A stretch of DNA of 46,554 nucleotides. Source: Verrucomicrobiales bacterium. Lineage in GTDB: Bacteria > Verrucomicrobiota > Verrucomicrobiia > Limisphaerales > UBA9464. The notes under the pieces are model-generated. The model was not told the origin of the DNA. It searched no databases and saw only the letters and a list, made by a program, of their open reading frames with translations. This document shows, piece after piece, positions 8,711 through 17,940 of this stretch (position 1 is its first letter; each line of letters begins with the position of its first letter). The translations under genes and the position numbers were made by a program. The stretch lies in the NCBI GenBank assembly GCA_016793645.1, contig JAEUHD010000304.1, positions 1-46,554 of the forward strand, given 5' to 3'.

Positions 8711-11700
8711 ATGGATCAACGCGCAGCGAAGGGCGGCGGGTCGGGCGTGGTTTACGTCCTGGCAGTGATCCTCTTCGTCGCTGCCATCGCCGCCGGGGTT
8801 TGGTGGATGTCCGGTCGAAGCGGACGGGGCGATAATCCGGACGCCGCCTTCTCCGGGATCATGGCGACCGGCAGGACCCTTTACGAACGGGGGGAACCCG
8901 CCAAGGCGGTTGACGCATTTCAACGCGGACTCCTGTTGAATCCGGCCAATCCGGACGCCCGCCTGAATCTGGCGAATGCGCTGCTGCTGGCCGGCCAGCC
9001 CGCACCCGCGGCCGCCGAGGCGTTGGAGGCCTTGCGCTACGAACCGGGCAATGCCGCCGCACTTTACGTGCTGGGCTGCGCGCTCCTCCGTCAAAACCAG
9101 TTCTCCAATGCCGTCCAGGCGCTGTCCGAGGCCAAGTCCGCGGATCCCACCGAAAACCCGGTCAGCTTCCAACTCGGCCGGGCATTCCTGGGCTGGGGCA
9201 AGCCGGAGGACGCCGCAGGCCAGTTCCGGGAGGTGCTCCAGTTCGAAACCAACCATCCCGCCGCCAACTATCTGCTGTCCCAGGCACTGCTCCGGTTGGG
9301 ACAACGCGAGGAAGCCCAGGCGGCCCTCGCCGAGCACCAAAGGATCAATGCCGGCAAGGTGGGCAATGCCGACAACCCGGCCCTGTACGAGCGCAGCAAG
9401 TATACGGCGATCCGGGTTCCGTTCTCCCTCGAACAGCCCGCGTCCCCCGGCGTTCCGGTCCGATTCGTGGACGACACCGACCGCGCCTTCGGCGGTGCCG
9501 GCGGAACGTTGCGCGGCCCCGTCGCCCTTCTGGACATCAACCGCCGCGGCGCGAATGACCTTTTCCTCGTCTCCCCGGCGGGCGCCCGGGTCCTTCTGAA
9601 TTCCAACGGAGTCTTCACCGCGGCCGCGGACCCCACGCCGCTCACGGGTGCGGACCATCCCGCACAGACTCTCGTCGGGGATGTCCAGAATGACCGCTAC
9701 GAGGACGCCCTGGTCATCACCCCGGAGGGCCTGTCCCTGCTCCGCTTCGCCACCAATGGCAACTTCACCGACGCCACTCCCTACTCCGGACTTCGCCAGG
9801 CGAAGGCGGCAGGCCGCGCCGGTGCGCTCGCCGATCTCGATTTCACCGGAAAGCTGGGACTCCTCCTCGCGGATCCCGACGGCCGGCTGCGCGGATTCAC
9901 CAATCTCGGCACCGGGGTCTTCCGGGAACGACGCCCGCCCGCCGGCGCGCCCGATCCGCTCGCCGTCACCGACGTGACCCAGATCACTATTGATGATCTC
10001 AACAGCGACGACCTGCCGGATGTGCTGCTGACGCGCAGCAACCTGCCCCCGTACGTCCTGCTCAACATCCGGGGCGGCGGACTCAGCGCCACCAATCAAC
10101 CCATCGACTGGCCGTCGGCCCGGGGCCTGGGAACAGGCGACTTCAACAATGACCTCCGGGTGGACGTCGCGCTGGCCACGGAAGGGGCCGTCGAACTCCG
10201 GTTTGGAGGCTTGAAGGAGCCCCGGCGGCTGGCCGCCCGGGGCAACCGCATCCAGCGCGTCCGAGCCCTCGATTACGACAACGACGGATGGCTCGACGTC
10301 GTCGCCTGGGGCGACGATGGGCTCCACGTCTGGAGGAACAAGGGGAGCATCGGATTCGAGGAATCCACGGAAGTCCTCGGACTGGCCCCGTTCCGGGGCA
10401 AACGGATTCTCGACCTCGTCGCGGCCGACTTCGATGGCGATTGCGACCTCGACTGGATCGTGGAGGTGGCGGGCGAGGGATTGAAACTCCTCCGGAACGA
10501 CGGCGCCAACGCCAACGGACTGCTGACGCTTCACCTGCTGGGAAACCGCTCCAACGCCAGCGCCCTCGGGGTGAAGGTGGAACTGGCCGCCGCTGGGTGG
10601 CACGCCCTGCGGACGGTGCAGCAACTCCCGGTTGAAATCGGCATCGGCAAACACTCCCAACTCGACCTGGTGAGCACCCGGTGGTTCGACACCAAGCTGG
10701 ACACCACCGAGGTGAAGGCCGAATGCCGGCAGCCCCTCACGGTGTTCGAATTGGTCCTTCCCACCGGATCCTGCCCGTACCTTTACGCCTGGGATGGCAC
10801 CCGCGCCCGCTTCATCACCGACCTGCTCGGAGCCGCCCCCGTCGGACTCCCCGCCGCGCCCGGCCACTACATCGAGGCGGACCCCGACGAACTCGTACGC
10901 ATCGGCGACGACCGGGACTTCGCTCCCCGCGACGGGTCCTACGAGGTCCGCCTGACCGAGGAACTTCGAGAAATCCTCTACCTCGATTCCGCGCGCCTCG
11001 TCGTCGCCGATCACCCCGCCGGAACGGAGGTGTTCTCCACGGGGAAACTGGTTCCCGGCCGACCGTTCCCCAAGTCCGGTCTGGTCCAACTCGGCGGCCG
11101 GGTCCCCCTCCGTCGCGCCGAACGTGCGGGGTCGGCCTCGGATGCGCCGGAGGACGTCACGGCCGCCCTCGCTGAAATCGACGGCGTGCGGGTTTCCCCG
11201 CTCCGGCTTCGCGGCCCCCAATATCGCGGCCTGGCGGAACCGTATTCCGTGATCCTCGACTTCGGCGACCAGCCCCAGGGACGACCCCAGGTGCTCGCGC
11301 TGACCGGCTGGCTGCGCTTCGGCGGCGGCATGGCCAATGTCGGAGGTGCCCACAATCCGGAGTTCCCCTTCCCCTTCCCGGTGCTCGAGGCGGAAACCCC
11401 GCAGGGCTGGAAGCCTGTGGACGTCACCGTCGGCGCTCCGGCCGGCAAGACAAAATCCATCGTGGTGGACCTCACCGGAAAGACTCCGCCCGGAGCCCGC
11501 CGCCTCCGCCTGACCCAGGCCTTCGAGATTCACTGGGACCGCATCGCGCTCTTCACCGAATCCAGCCCCCTCGAAGGCATCGCGGTCCGCCCGGCGACCT
11601 CCGATCTCCACTGGCGCGGCTACAGCGAGTTCGAGAACCGCCCCTGGACGGACCCGCTGACGCCCGATCCCGCCCGGGTGAACTCTGCTCCGCCCTGGCG

Positions 11701-12058
11701 GATCACGCCCTCCGGATGGGCCACCCGATACGGTCCGGTCGATGAACTGATCGCGGAACGGGACAACGGTCTCGCCGTCATTGCGGGAGGGGATGAACTA
11801 ACCCTTCGCTTCCCAGCCGGAAATCTGCCGGTGCGGAAGCAGGGAATGGAACGCGACTACTTCCTCGAGACCTCCGGCTGGGACAAGGACGCCGACTATC
11901 ATGTGGCCCGCGGAACCACCATTGAACCGCTCCCGTGGCACGGCATGAATGACCAGCTCCACGGCGTCGAGGTGCGCCCCGTGTTCCCGAGCGATGTCCT
12001 GCACACCCGCTACAACACACGCTGGGTCGGCGAGCTGACCTTTACCCGGCGACGCTGA
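8711..12058 (+). CDS. Membrane-anchored TPR + FG-GAP/VCBS repeat protein
   Basis: An 1115-residue protein. Residues 12-33 are a membrane segment ('VVYVLAVILFVAAIAAGVWW'), so the rest is exported but tethered. Residues about 45-215 are tetratricopeptide repeats ('LYERGEPAKAVDAFQRGLLL', 'NPDARLNLANALLLAGQ', 'AALYVLGCALLRQNQFSNAV'). Residues about 250-610 form an FG-GAP/VCBS beta-propeller with repeated acidic calcium-type loops: DINRRGAND, DVQNDRYED, DDLNSDDLPD, DFNNDLRVD, DYDNDGWLD, DFDGDCDLD. After these comes an ASPIC/UnbV-like segment (about 615-670), then about 440 residues of unassigned mostly beta sequence. Such TPR-propeller proteins are common in Verrucomicrobiota and Acidobacteriota, with no known reaction; scaffolding or glycan/protein binding in the periplasm is plausible. 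The start ATG is well placed before the membrane segment. Confidence 0.85.
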   Translation: MDQRAAKGGGSGVVYVLAVILFVAAIAAGVWWMSGRSGRGDNPDAAFSGIMATGRTLYERGEPAKAVDAFQRGLLLNPANPDARLNLANALLLAGQPAPAAAEALEALRYEPGNAAALYVLGCALLRQNQFSNAVQALSEAKSADPTENPVSFQLGRAFLGWGKPEDAAGQFREVLQFETNHPAANYLLSQALLRLGQREEAQAALAEHQRINAGKVGNADNPALYERSKYTAIRVPFSLEQPASPGVPVRFVDDTDRAFGGAGGTLRGPVALLDINRRGANDLFLVSPAGARVLLNSNGVFTAAADPTPLTGADHPAQTLVGDVQNDRYEDALVITPEGLSLLRFATNGNFTDATPYSGLRQAKAAGRAGALADLDFTGKLGLLLADPDGRLRGFTNLGTGVFRERRPPAGAPDPLAVTDVTQITIDDLNSDDLPDVLLTRSNLPPYVLLNIRGGGLSATNQPIDWPSARGLGTGDFNNDLRVDVALATEGAVELRFGGLKEPRRLAARGNRIQRVRALDYDNDGWLDVVAWGDDGLHVWRNKGSIGFEESTEVLGLAPFRGKRILDLVAADFDGDCDLDWIVEVAGEGLKLLRNDGANANGLLTLHLLGNRSNASALGVKVELAAAGWHALRTVQQLPVEIGIGKHSQLDLVSTRWFDTKLDTTEVKAECRQPLTVFELVLPTGSCPYLYAWDGTRARFITDLLGAAPVGLPAAPGHYIEADPDELVRIGDDRDFAPRDGSYEVRLTEELREILYLDSARLVVADHPAGTEVFSTGKLVPGRPFPKSGLVQLGGRVPLRRAERAGSASDAPEDVTAALAEIDGVRVSPLRLRGPQYRGLAEPYSVILDFGDQPQGRPQVLALTGWLRFGGGMANVGGAHNPEFPFPFPVLEAETPQGWKPVDVTVGAPAGKTKSIVVDLTGKTPPGARRLRLTQAFEIHWDRIALFTESSPLEGIAVRPATSDLHWRGYSEFENRPWTDPLTPDPARVNSAPPWRITPSGWATRYGPVDELIAERDNGLAVIAGGDELTLRFPAGNLPVRKQGMERDYFLETSGWDKDADYHVARGTTIEPLPWHGMNDQLHGVEVRPVFPSDVLHTRYNTRWVGELTFTRRR

Positions 12059-12349
12059 AACGGAGGGATCCGGCGATCCAAGTCCAAGCGGCACGCCGCA
12101 AACACGCGATGGCACCCTCGGAATGGACGGGGGAAGACGGTGGAAGCGGAGGGTACCCGAATGTCTGCTCTCCTGGTCCTCCGGCGGTGCCACGGACCGA
12201 GCACAGTTTCCAAAGCTCGGCTATTGCGCCCGTCCGGCGTTCCGCGTTCAAGTACGTGGGTCCGGGTTGACCCGATCCGTCCCGGACCACCCCGAGGATG
12301 CCGCCCAGGCCCCCGGGGACCGGCAACCCAATCCGATCCAACCTCCCCC

Positions 12350-13363
12350 ATGACGTACAAGCGGTGCCTCCGATGCAGCGCCCTGGTGGAGATGCTCACC
12401 CCCGTCTGCCGTCGGTGCGGCGCGGCCCGATGGGGTCCGGATACCAGTCCCCCCGAAAAGCCATCACGCTCCCCCCGGCTGCTCCTTCCGGCTCTCGGAT
12501 TGATCCTTGTCGCATTCTGGGTGCGGGGAGAATGGCAGTATTCACGGCTAACCCGCCAGCATGCCGCGGAACGAAGCGCCCTGGAGGAACAGCAGGCGGC
12601 CGAAGATGCCTCCCTCGCCGCTGCGATCCAGGAACGGGCCTCCGCCGCGGAAGCCGCCCACAAAAAGCTGCTCGCCGACACGGAATTCATCCAAGGGAAG
12701 GTTGGGGCGCGTGCCCGAAACGCCGAGTGGGAGCGGCGTCTCGCGCACGATCCGGCTCTGGCCACCACCGTGTTCGAGACCAATCTGCTGCGCATGTCCC
12801 GTCTGGGCGCCGATCCCCGGGTCTCCGCCCGCGAGGCGCTCACCGAAGTGGGACGGCTCTCCTCCCCTCCGGGATCCCGGGTGGAGGTCGTGCCGAGCGG
12901 CGATCAGTTCGTGGTCCGGGTGGCCTTCAAGATGTCCGCCCTGGCCTCCGAAGAAACCGGTGCCGTCACCAAGCACAAGTCCAATGAGTCCATGCGCCGG
13001 GAAGTGGAGGAAATCTCGGCCCGGGTCCTGCGGGATCTTTTCGACTCCTGCGGCACCCGCGGCATCGCCAAGATCCAGGTCTCCTGCAACCACGCGGTGC
13101 AGCGCGGAATCGTCCCCTCCGAAGCCACAGAATCCGAACGCCGGGAAATCATGTCCCGCTCGTCCATGGTCATGGACAAGCTGTATCGCATGAGCCTCGA
13201 TGCCGCCGGGGCCCGGGCCATCGGCGACTGGCGCCGGCTTCCCCTGAGTGAACTGCTGCGACGGATGTCGGTGGAGTTTGACGGATTCAACGCCCTGACG
13301 ATCAACCCCTCCCTCGGACCCACCGGTGACCCAAAGGATCCCAACACTCCTCTTCAATTCTGA
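12350..13363 (+). CDS. Zinc-ribbon, membrane-anchored coiled-coil protein of unknown function
   Basis: A 337-residue protein starting at ATG 12350 (MTYKRC). N-terminal zinc ribbon CX2C-X10-CX2C (Cys6, 9, 20, 23), one membrane segment (about 43-58, 'LLLPALGLILVAFWV'), an Ala/Glu/Gln-rich coiled coil (about 63-120), then a mixed domain (about 145-260) with 'SSPPGSRVEVVPSGDQFVVR' and 'SARVLRDLFDSCGTRGIAKI'. The frame is open upstream to 12140, but the Cys pairs and codon pattern begin at 12350. The 291 bases before it (12059-12349) show no other gene and no terminator. The next gene (13432) has the same layout and a similar middle domain, so the two probably work together. A zinc ribbon before a membrane segment is also seen in envelope proteins, but no family name is justified. 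Confidence 0.75.
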   Translation: MTYKRCLRCSALVEMLTPVCRRCGAARWGPDTSPPEKPSRSPRLLLPALGLILVAFWVRGEWQYSRLTRQHAAERSALEEQQAAEDASLAAAIQERASAAEAAHKKLLADTEFIQGKVGARARNAEWERRLAHDPALATTVFETNLLRMSRLGADPRVSAREALTEVGRLSSPPGSRVEVVPSGDQFVVRVAFKMSALASEETGAVTKHKSNESMRREVEEISARVLRDLFDSCGTRGIAKIQVSCNHAVQRGIVPSEATESERREIMSRSSMVMDKLYRMSLDAAGARAIGDWRRLPLSELLRRMSVEFDGFNALTINPSLGPTGDPKDPNTPLQF

Positions 13364-13431
13364 CCCGCGACGAGTCCCCGCACTGGGAACCGCCCCGGGC
13401 CCCCGAATCCCGCCACTCATCCCGATCTGAA

Positions 13432-14631
13432 ATGAATGGCTCCACCCGCGCCCTCCCCATCACCCTCACCCTGGTGACGGCCCTCCTGGTCCTGTGGGTG
13501 ATCACCGGAAAAAACGCCTCACGGATCCGATCGGAACAGGAGCGTCACTCGGAGTGGATCTCCTCACAGAACTTGATGCGGGCCCGCGCCCGTTCGGATC
13601 GTGAACTGTCCGCCCTGGAGGACGCCCGACACCAGTCCGAACGGTTCCGTTCCGAGGTGATCCAGGCGGCGGGGGGCGAATTGGCGTACGCCCTCTGCGA
13701 CCCCGGGGTCAGTTTGAGCCAATCCCTGGCCCTGATCGCCGGAAAATGCCTGCCGCCCGGCACGGTGGTCGACGTGCGCGTTGAACGGTTCGTTGAGTTC
13801 GAGGTGGTGGCGATTCTGCCGGTCCGCGCGACAATCCACACCATGGCAAAGGCCGCCCGCTGCACCCTCATCGAGGCCGCGGGCCTCATCCATTCCCTCT
13901 CCTTTGTCGCCAACGGTGTCGTCCTAGCCCGGCTGGATCGCCGGACCATCGAGTCCGTTGCCGATTGGGCGAGCATCCCGGAGTCCCAGTTGGAAGCACT
14001 GCTGTCCGAGGGGGAACCCGTTCCCGCGCCCCTCCGACCACCTCCGCCTCCCATCGCAAACCAGGACGCGGACTCCCCGTCACCGGAAATGGAACGGATC
14101 CGGGAGGTTCAGGCGGCCTTTGACACGGCGCATCAACAGCGGATCGAGACCATGAACGCCAAGGCCGGCGAGCTTCTCAGGCTGGCCGACCTCGGGACCC
14201 TGAACGGTTCCGTCGACATCAATGCACGCATCGCGAAGACCCGCGAGTTGGCCGGCGAAATCAAGGAGCTGCGCAATGGACTTCTGGACCCATTCCCCGA
14301 GATGACCCAGCAATTGCTCAACGCGGGCGCGGATCCGGTGCTGGTGCGGGTCATGGTCCGGACCTACCGCCAACGAACGCAGCCGTCCCGGACCGCCCTC
14401 AGCAGTGTCCTCTCCTCCCTCATCGAAATGGCGTCACCGATGGAGGAATTCCTGGCCCTCGCCGGAAGAACCTGGGGGCGGTGGTCCACCGATCCGACCG
14501 GAACCCGGTTCACCTTTGAGGACATCGAAACCCGGGATTCCTTCACCAACTACCGGGCCGCGCTCGACCTTGCCGTCAGCGTGTACAACGTCGCGATCAC
14601 GACTTCCAACCAACTGAACACCCGCCCCTGA
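13432..14631 (+). CDS. Membrane-anchored coiled-coil protein, likely distant paralog of its upstream neighbour
   Basis: A 399-residue protein not recognised by family. Residues 8-25 are a membrane segment ('LPITLTLVTALLVLWVI'), then a charged helix (about 30-75, 'SDRELSALEDARHQSERF'), then a domain (about 80-190) containing 'CLPPGTVVDVRVERFVEFEV' and 'EAAGLIHSLSFVANGVVLAR'. This resembles the 'PPGSRVEV...FVVRV...LFDSCGTRGIAKI' stretch of the preceding protein. A Pro-rich linker (about 198-212) leads to a second helical part (about 218-330) and a C-terminal globular end. It begins 68 bp after its neighbour, same strand, probably co-transcribed. It lacks the zinc ribbon. Envelope location is likely, function unknown. 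Confidence 0.75.
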   Translation: MNGSTRALPITLTLVTALLVLWVITGKNASRIRSEQERHSEWISSQNLMRARARSDRELSALEDARHQSERFRSEVIQAAGGELAYALCDPGVSLSQSLALIAGKCLPPGTVVDVRVERFVEFEVVAILPVRATIHTMAKAARCTLIEAAGLIHSLSFVANGVVLARLDRRTIESVADWASIPESQLEALLSEGEPVPAPLRPPPPPIANQDADSPSPEMERIREVQAAFDTAHQQRIETMNAKAGELLRLADLGTLNGSVDINARIAKTRELAGEIKELRNGLLDPFPEMTQQLLNAGADPVLVRVMVRTYRQRTQPSRTALSSVLSSLIEMASPMEEFLALAGRTWGRWSTDPTGTRFTFEDIETRDSFTNYRAALDLAVSVYNVAITTSNQLNTRP

Positions 14632-14660
14632 GATTCGAGGGAAGGCAACCCGGTTCGCGC

Positions 14661-16034
14661 ATGCCCCTCTCGAAGGATCCCACGATGAAAGGCACTGCCA
14701 TCGACACCGATGGGTCCCCGCCTCCGGCACCCACGGACGGATCCCAACGCCTCCAGGCGCTCGATGTCCTCCGCGGATTCGCCCTGCTCGGCATCCTTCT
14801 GATGAACATCGTCATTTTTGGGCTCTACTTTGAGTCCTATGACAACCCGACCTCCGCCGGGGGCGCGACCGGTGCCAATCTCGGGGTCTGGGTGGTCTTG
14901 CACATCCTCGCCGAGGGCAAGATGCGCTGCCTGTTCTCCCTCGTCTTCGGAGCGAGCGCCATCCTCCTGACGTCGCGTCTTGACCATCGTCTCGACGGGG
15001 CGGACATCTATTTCCGACGGACCTTGTGGCTGTTTCTCTTCGGCGTCGTCCACAGCTTTCTGCTCTGGCACGGCGAGGTTCTCTACCCCTACGCGGTGTG
15101 CGGCCTCTTCCTCTATTCGTTCCGGCACCTGCGTCCGAAAGGGTTGATCCTGCTGGGCACCCTTTCCCTGCTGCTGCTGTCGGGGTTCTCGCTGATCGAT
15201 GCGTCCTACAAGCGGGACATGATCACCGATGGCCAGGCCGCCGTCGCCAAAGAGGCCCGCGGCGAAGCCCTGAACGAAACGGAACAGGACGCCAAGGTGG
15301 AGTGGGAAACCTTCCGGAAGAGCCGCAATCCAACTCCGGAGAAACTGGAGGAGGATGCGAAGGAGTGGCGGGGCAGCCCGTGGCAGGTCATCCAGGCCCG
15401 GGGCGCCGTCCGACTGCACTACGACAGCATCCCGGTGTATCACCCGTTCATGTTCGACATGTGGGGCATGATGATGATCGGCATGGGACTCTTCAAATTG
15501 GGCATTCTCAGCGGGGAACGTTCCACGCGATTCTACGGGGTGATGGCCGCCACCGGCTTCCTGGTTGGAATTCCGATCACCGGCTACACGGCCTGGACCA
15601 ACGTCCAGCACCACTTCGATCCGGTGGTGCAACTCCAGTGCGGGAGCCTCTACCAGGTGAGTCGTTACGCGGTGACCACCGGCTACATGGGACTCCTCCT
15701 TCTCCTCTGCAAGACGGGGACCCTCCGCTGGCTCACCAACCGCCTCGCCGCCGTGGGCCGGATGGCGCTTTCCAACTACCTGTTCCATTCCGTCGTGTGC
15801 GCTTTTCTCTTCACCGGATACGGCTTCGCCCTCTACGGACGTCTGGAGCGCCACCAACTTTACTATGTGGTGGCCGCCCTCTGGATCTTCCAGCTCATCG
15901 TGAGTCCCCTTTGGCTTCGCCATTTTCGTTTCGGCCCCTTCGAATGGCTCTGGCGTTCCCTGACCTACTGGAAACGCCAGCCGTTCCGGATCGACCACTC
16001 GCGGCAACCCAGCGTCACCGCGCCCGCCGGATAA
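14661..16034 (+). CDS. DUF418 family membrane protein
   Basis: A 457-residue polytopic inner-membrane protein. The N-terminus carries the family start 'RLQALDVLRGFALLGILLMN' and a conserved 'RCLFSLVFGASAILL'. The C-terminal DUF418 domain (about 285-440) shows 'TGYMGLLLLLCKTG', 'AVGRMALSNYLFHSVVCAFL' and a closing aromatic/basic stretch ('FGPFEWLWRSLTYWKRQPF'). About 8-10 membrane segments are interrupted by a charged loop (about 190-255). Related proteins (YeiB-like) resemble acyltransferase-3 type membrane proteins, but the reaction is not established. ATG 14661 is chosen; ATG 14685 (MKGTAI) would also fit. It follows the two coiled-coil genes by 29 bp on the same strand and may belong to their transcript. 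Confidence 0.88.
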   Translation: MPLSKDPTMKGTAIDTDGSPPPAPTDGSQRLQALDVLRGFALLGILLMNIVIFGLYFESYDNPTSAGGATGANLGVWVVLHILAEGKMRCLFSLVFGASAILLTSRLDHRLDGADIYFRRTLWLFLFGVVHSFLLWHGEVLYPYAVCGLFLYSFRHLRPKGLILLGTLSLLLLSGFSLIDASYKRDMITDGQAAVAKEARGEALNETEQDAKVEWETFRKSRNPTPEKLEEDAKEWRGSPWQVIQARGAVRLHYDSIPVYHPFMFDMWGMMMIGMGLFKLGILSGERSTRFYGVMAATGFLVGIPITGYTAWTNVQHHFDPVVQLQCGSLYQVSRYAVTTGYMGLLLLLCKTGTLRWLTNRLAAVGRMALSNYLFHSVVCAFLFTGYGFALYGRLERHQLYYVVAALWIFQLIVSPLWLRHFRFGPFEWLWRSLTYWKRQPFRIDHSRQPSVTAPAG

Positions 16035-16059
16035 GACTGCGGCAACACTCCCGGCCAGG

Positions 16060-16119
16060 GGGAGCAGCCTGAAGGCTGGACTACGAACGAACGCTCGTCG
16101 TGCAGGCTTCAGCCTGGCC
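16060..16119. repeat. Interspersed palindromic repeat, single copy (same family as the 19.45 kb array)
   Basis: A unit of about 60 bp between the DUF418 gene and pgm. It contains two hairpin-forming cores: AGCCT-GA-AGGCT and CAGGCT-TC-AGCCTG, separated by about 30 bases including 'GGACTACGAACG'. It is the reverse-complement orientation of the units at 19451-19730. No coding potential fits it. The rest of 16035-16239 holds no feature that I can support. Confidence 0.8.
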
Positions 16120-16239
16120 TCCGGGTAGCACGTCCGCTTCGCCCTGGGCCGGAGGGTGCCTGCCGCAAATCCGCTTCAAGCCGGGAGCAATCTCCCGCAT
16201 TCTCCGCCCGTCTCGATCGATCCCATTTTACTCGCTGCC

Positions 16240-17886
16240 ATGCCTCTCTCCCCGCTCGCCGGAAAACCCGCGCCCCGCGAACTGCTGGTTGATCTCGCCC
16301 GACTGGAACGCGATTACCTGGAACAGCGCCCGGATCCGTCGGATCCCAACCAGCGCGTCAGTTTCGGCACCAGCGGACACCGCGGCACGTCCCGCAACGG
16401 CACCTTCACCGAGGCCCACATCCTGGCCATCACCCAGGCGATCTGCGAATACCGCCACCGCCAGGGCACCACGGGGCCGCTCTACATGGGCAAGGATACC
16501 CATGCGCTGTCCGCCCCCGCGCAGCGGACCGCGCTGGAGGTGCTCGCCGCCAACAACGTCACCGCCGTGATCCAGTCCGGGGACGGCGTCACGCCCACCC
16601 CGGTCATCTCCCGCGCCATCCTGGTCCACAACCGCGGCAAAACCGCGGGCCTGGCCGACGGCATCGTCATTACACCGTCGCACAACCCCCCCGACGACGG
16701 CGGCTTCAAATACAACCCGACCAACGGCGGCCCGGCGGACACCGAGGTCACCCGGTGGGTGCAGGATCGCGCCAACGAACACCTCGCCGCCGGCAATCGC
16801 GACGTGAAGCGTCTGCCGTTCGCACAGGCGCTGAGGGCGGCCTCCACCCGGCAGGAGGATTTCATCCTGTCCTATGTCCAGGACTTGAAGAACGTGGTCC
16901 AGATGGATGCCATCCGGTCCGCCGGCCTCAAACTCGGCGTCGATCCGCTCGGTGGCGCCGCCCTGCCCTACTGGGAACCCATCAACGCCACCTACGGACT
17001 CCAGATCGAGGTGGTGAATCCCCGGCTGGATCCCCAGTTCGCATTCATGTCCGTGGATCACGACGGCAAGATCCGCATGGATTGCTCCAGTCCCTACGCC
17101 ATGGCGGCGCTCGTGGGATTGAAGGACCGCTTCCAGGTCGCCTTTGCCAACGATCCCGACTCCGACCGCCATGGCATTGTCACGCCATCCGCGGGATTGA
17201 TGAACCCCAACCACTACCTGGCGGTGGCCATCGGATATCTTCTGACGAACCGGCCGGGCTGGTCCGCGAAGGCGGCGGTCGGGAAAACGCTGGTGAGCAG
17301 CGGCATGATCGATCACGTGGTGAACAGGCTGGGGCGACGGCTGTGGGAGGTGCCGGTGGGATTCAAGTGGTTTACGCCGGGTCTGTTTGACGGCTCGGTG
17401 TGCTTTGGTGGCGAGGAGAGTGCCGGCGCCAGTTTCCTGCGTCTGGACGGAACCGCGTGGTCCACGGACAAGGACGGCCCCATCCTGAACCTACTGGCCG
17501 CCGAAATCACTGCGGTCACCGGGCGGGACCCGGGACTTCATTTCCGGGATCTCGCCTCCGAATTCGGCACGCCGTACTACACCCGGATTGACGCGGCCGC
17601 CACGCCGGCGCAAAAGGCGCGCCTCCAGAAACTCTCGCCCCAGGATGTGCGCGAGGATCGTCTCGCCGGCGAACCCATCACCGCGAAACTCACCCGCGCT
17701 CCCGGGAACGATGCACCGATCGGAGGCTTGAAGGTGACCACCGCCGCCGGGTGGTTCGCGGCCCGGCCCTCGGGCACCGAGAACATTTACAAGATCTACG
17801 CCGAGAGTTTCCGGAGTGAGACCCACCTTCAAACCCTGGTGGAGGAAGCCCGGCAACTGGTGGGCAATGCCCTCGCCGGTTCCTGA
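16240..17886 (+). CDS. pgm: Phosphoglucomutase, alpha-D-glucose type
   Basis: Interconverts glucose-1-phosphate and glucose-6-phosphate in the cytoplasm, linking glycolysis with glycogen, trehalose and nucleotide-sugar synthesis. It has 548 residues from ATG 16240 ([12 protein letters not shown]), close to the 546 of E. coli Pgm, and aligns with it by eye throughout: '[10 protein letters not shown]', '[11 protein letters not shown]', the catalytic phosphoserine loop '[17 protein letters not shown]' (Ser147), the metal loop '[13 protein letters not shown]', the sugar-binding '[12 protein letters not shown]', and the phosphate-binding '[16 protein letters not shown]'. An in-frame ATG at 16156 adds 28 residues without similarity. 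No Shine-Dalgarno is seen. It stands alone between a palindromic repeat and htrA, so probably has its own promoter. Confidence 0.97.
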   Translation: MPLSPLAGKPAPRELLVDLARLERDYLEQRPDPSDPNQRVSFGTSGHRGTSRNGTFTEAHILAITQAICEYRHRQGTTGPLYMGKDTHALSAPAQRTALEVLAANNVTAVIQSGDGVTPTPVISRAILVHNRGKTAGLADGIVITPSHNPPDDGGFKYNPTNGGPADTEVTRWVQDRANEHLAAGNRDVKRLPFAQALRAASTRQEDFILSYVQDLKNVVQMDAIRSAGLKLGVDPLGGAALPYWEPINATYGLQIEVVNPRLDPQFAFMSVDHDGKIRMDCSSPYAMAALVGLKDRFQVAFANDPDSDRHGIVTPSAGLMNPNHYLAVAIGYLLTNRPGWSAKAAVGKTLVSSGMIDHVVNRLGRRLWEVPVGFKWFTPGLFDGSVCFGGEESAGASFLRLDGTAWSTDKDGPILNLLAAEITAVTGRDPGLHFRDLASEFGTPYYTRIDAAATPAQKARLQKLSPQDVREDRLAGEPITAKLTRAPGNDAPIGGLKVTTAAGWFAARPSGTENIYKIYAESFRSETHLQTLVEEARQLVGNALAGS

Positions 17887-17940
17887 GCGCGCGGCGTTTC
17901 CCGGAGTTGCGGCCCCGTCGGGTCACCTTAGTCTCCGACC

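Noticed and set aside
17907-17934. htrA promoter TTGCGG-16-TAGTCT
   Set aside because: Poor -35 and short spacer; would be leaderless, but matches of this quality are expected by chance.
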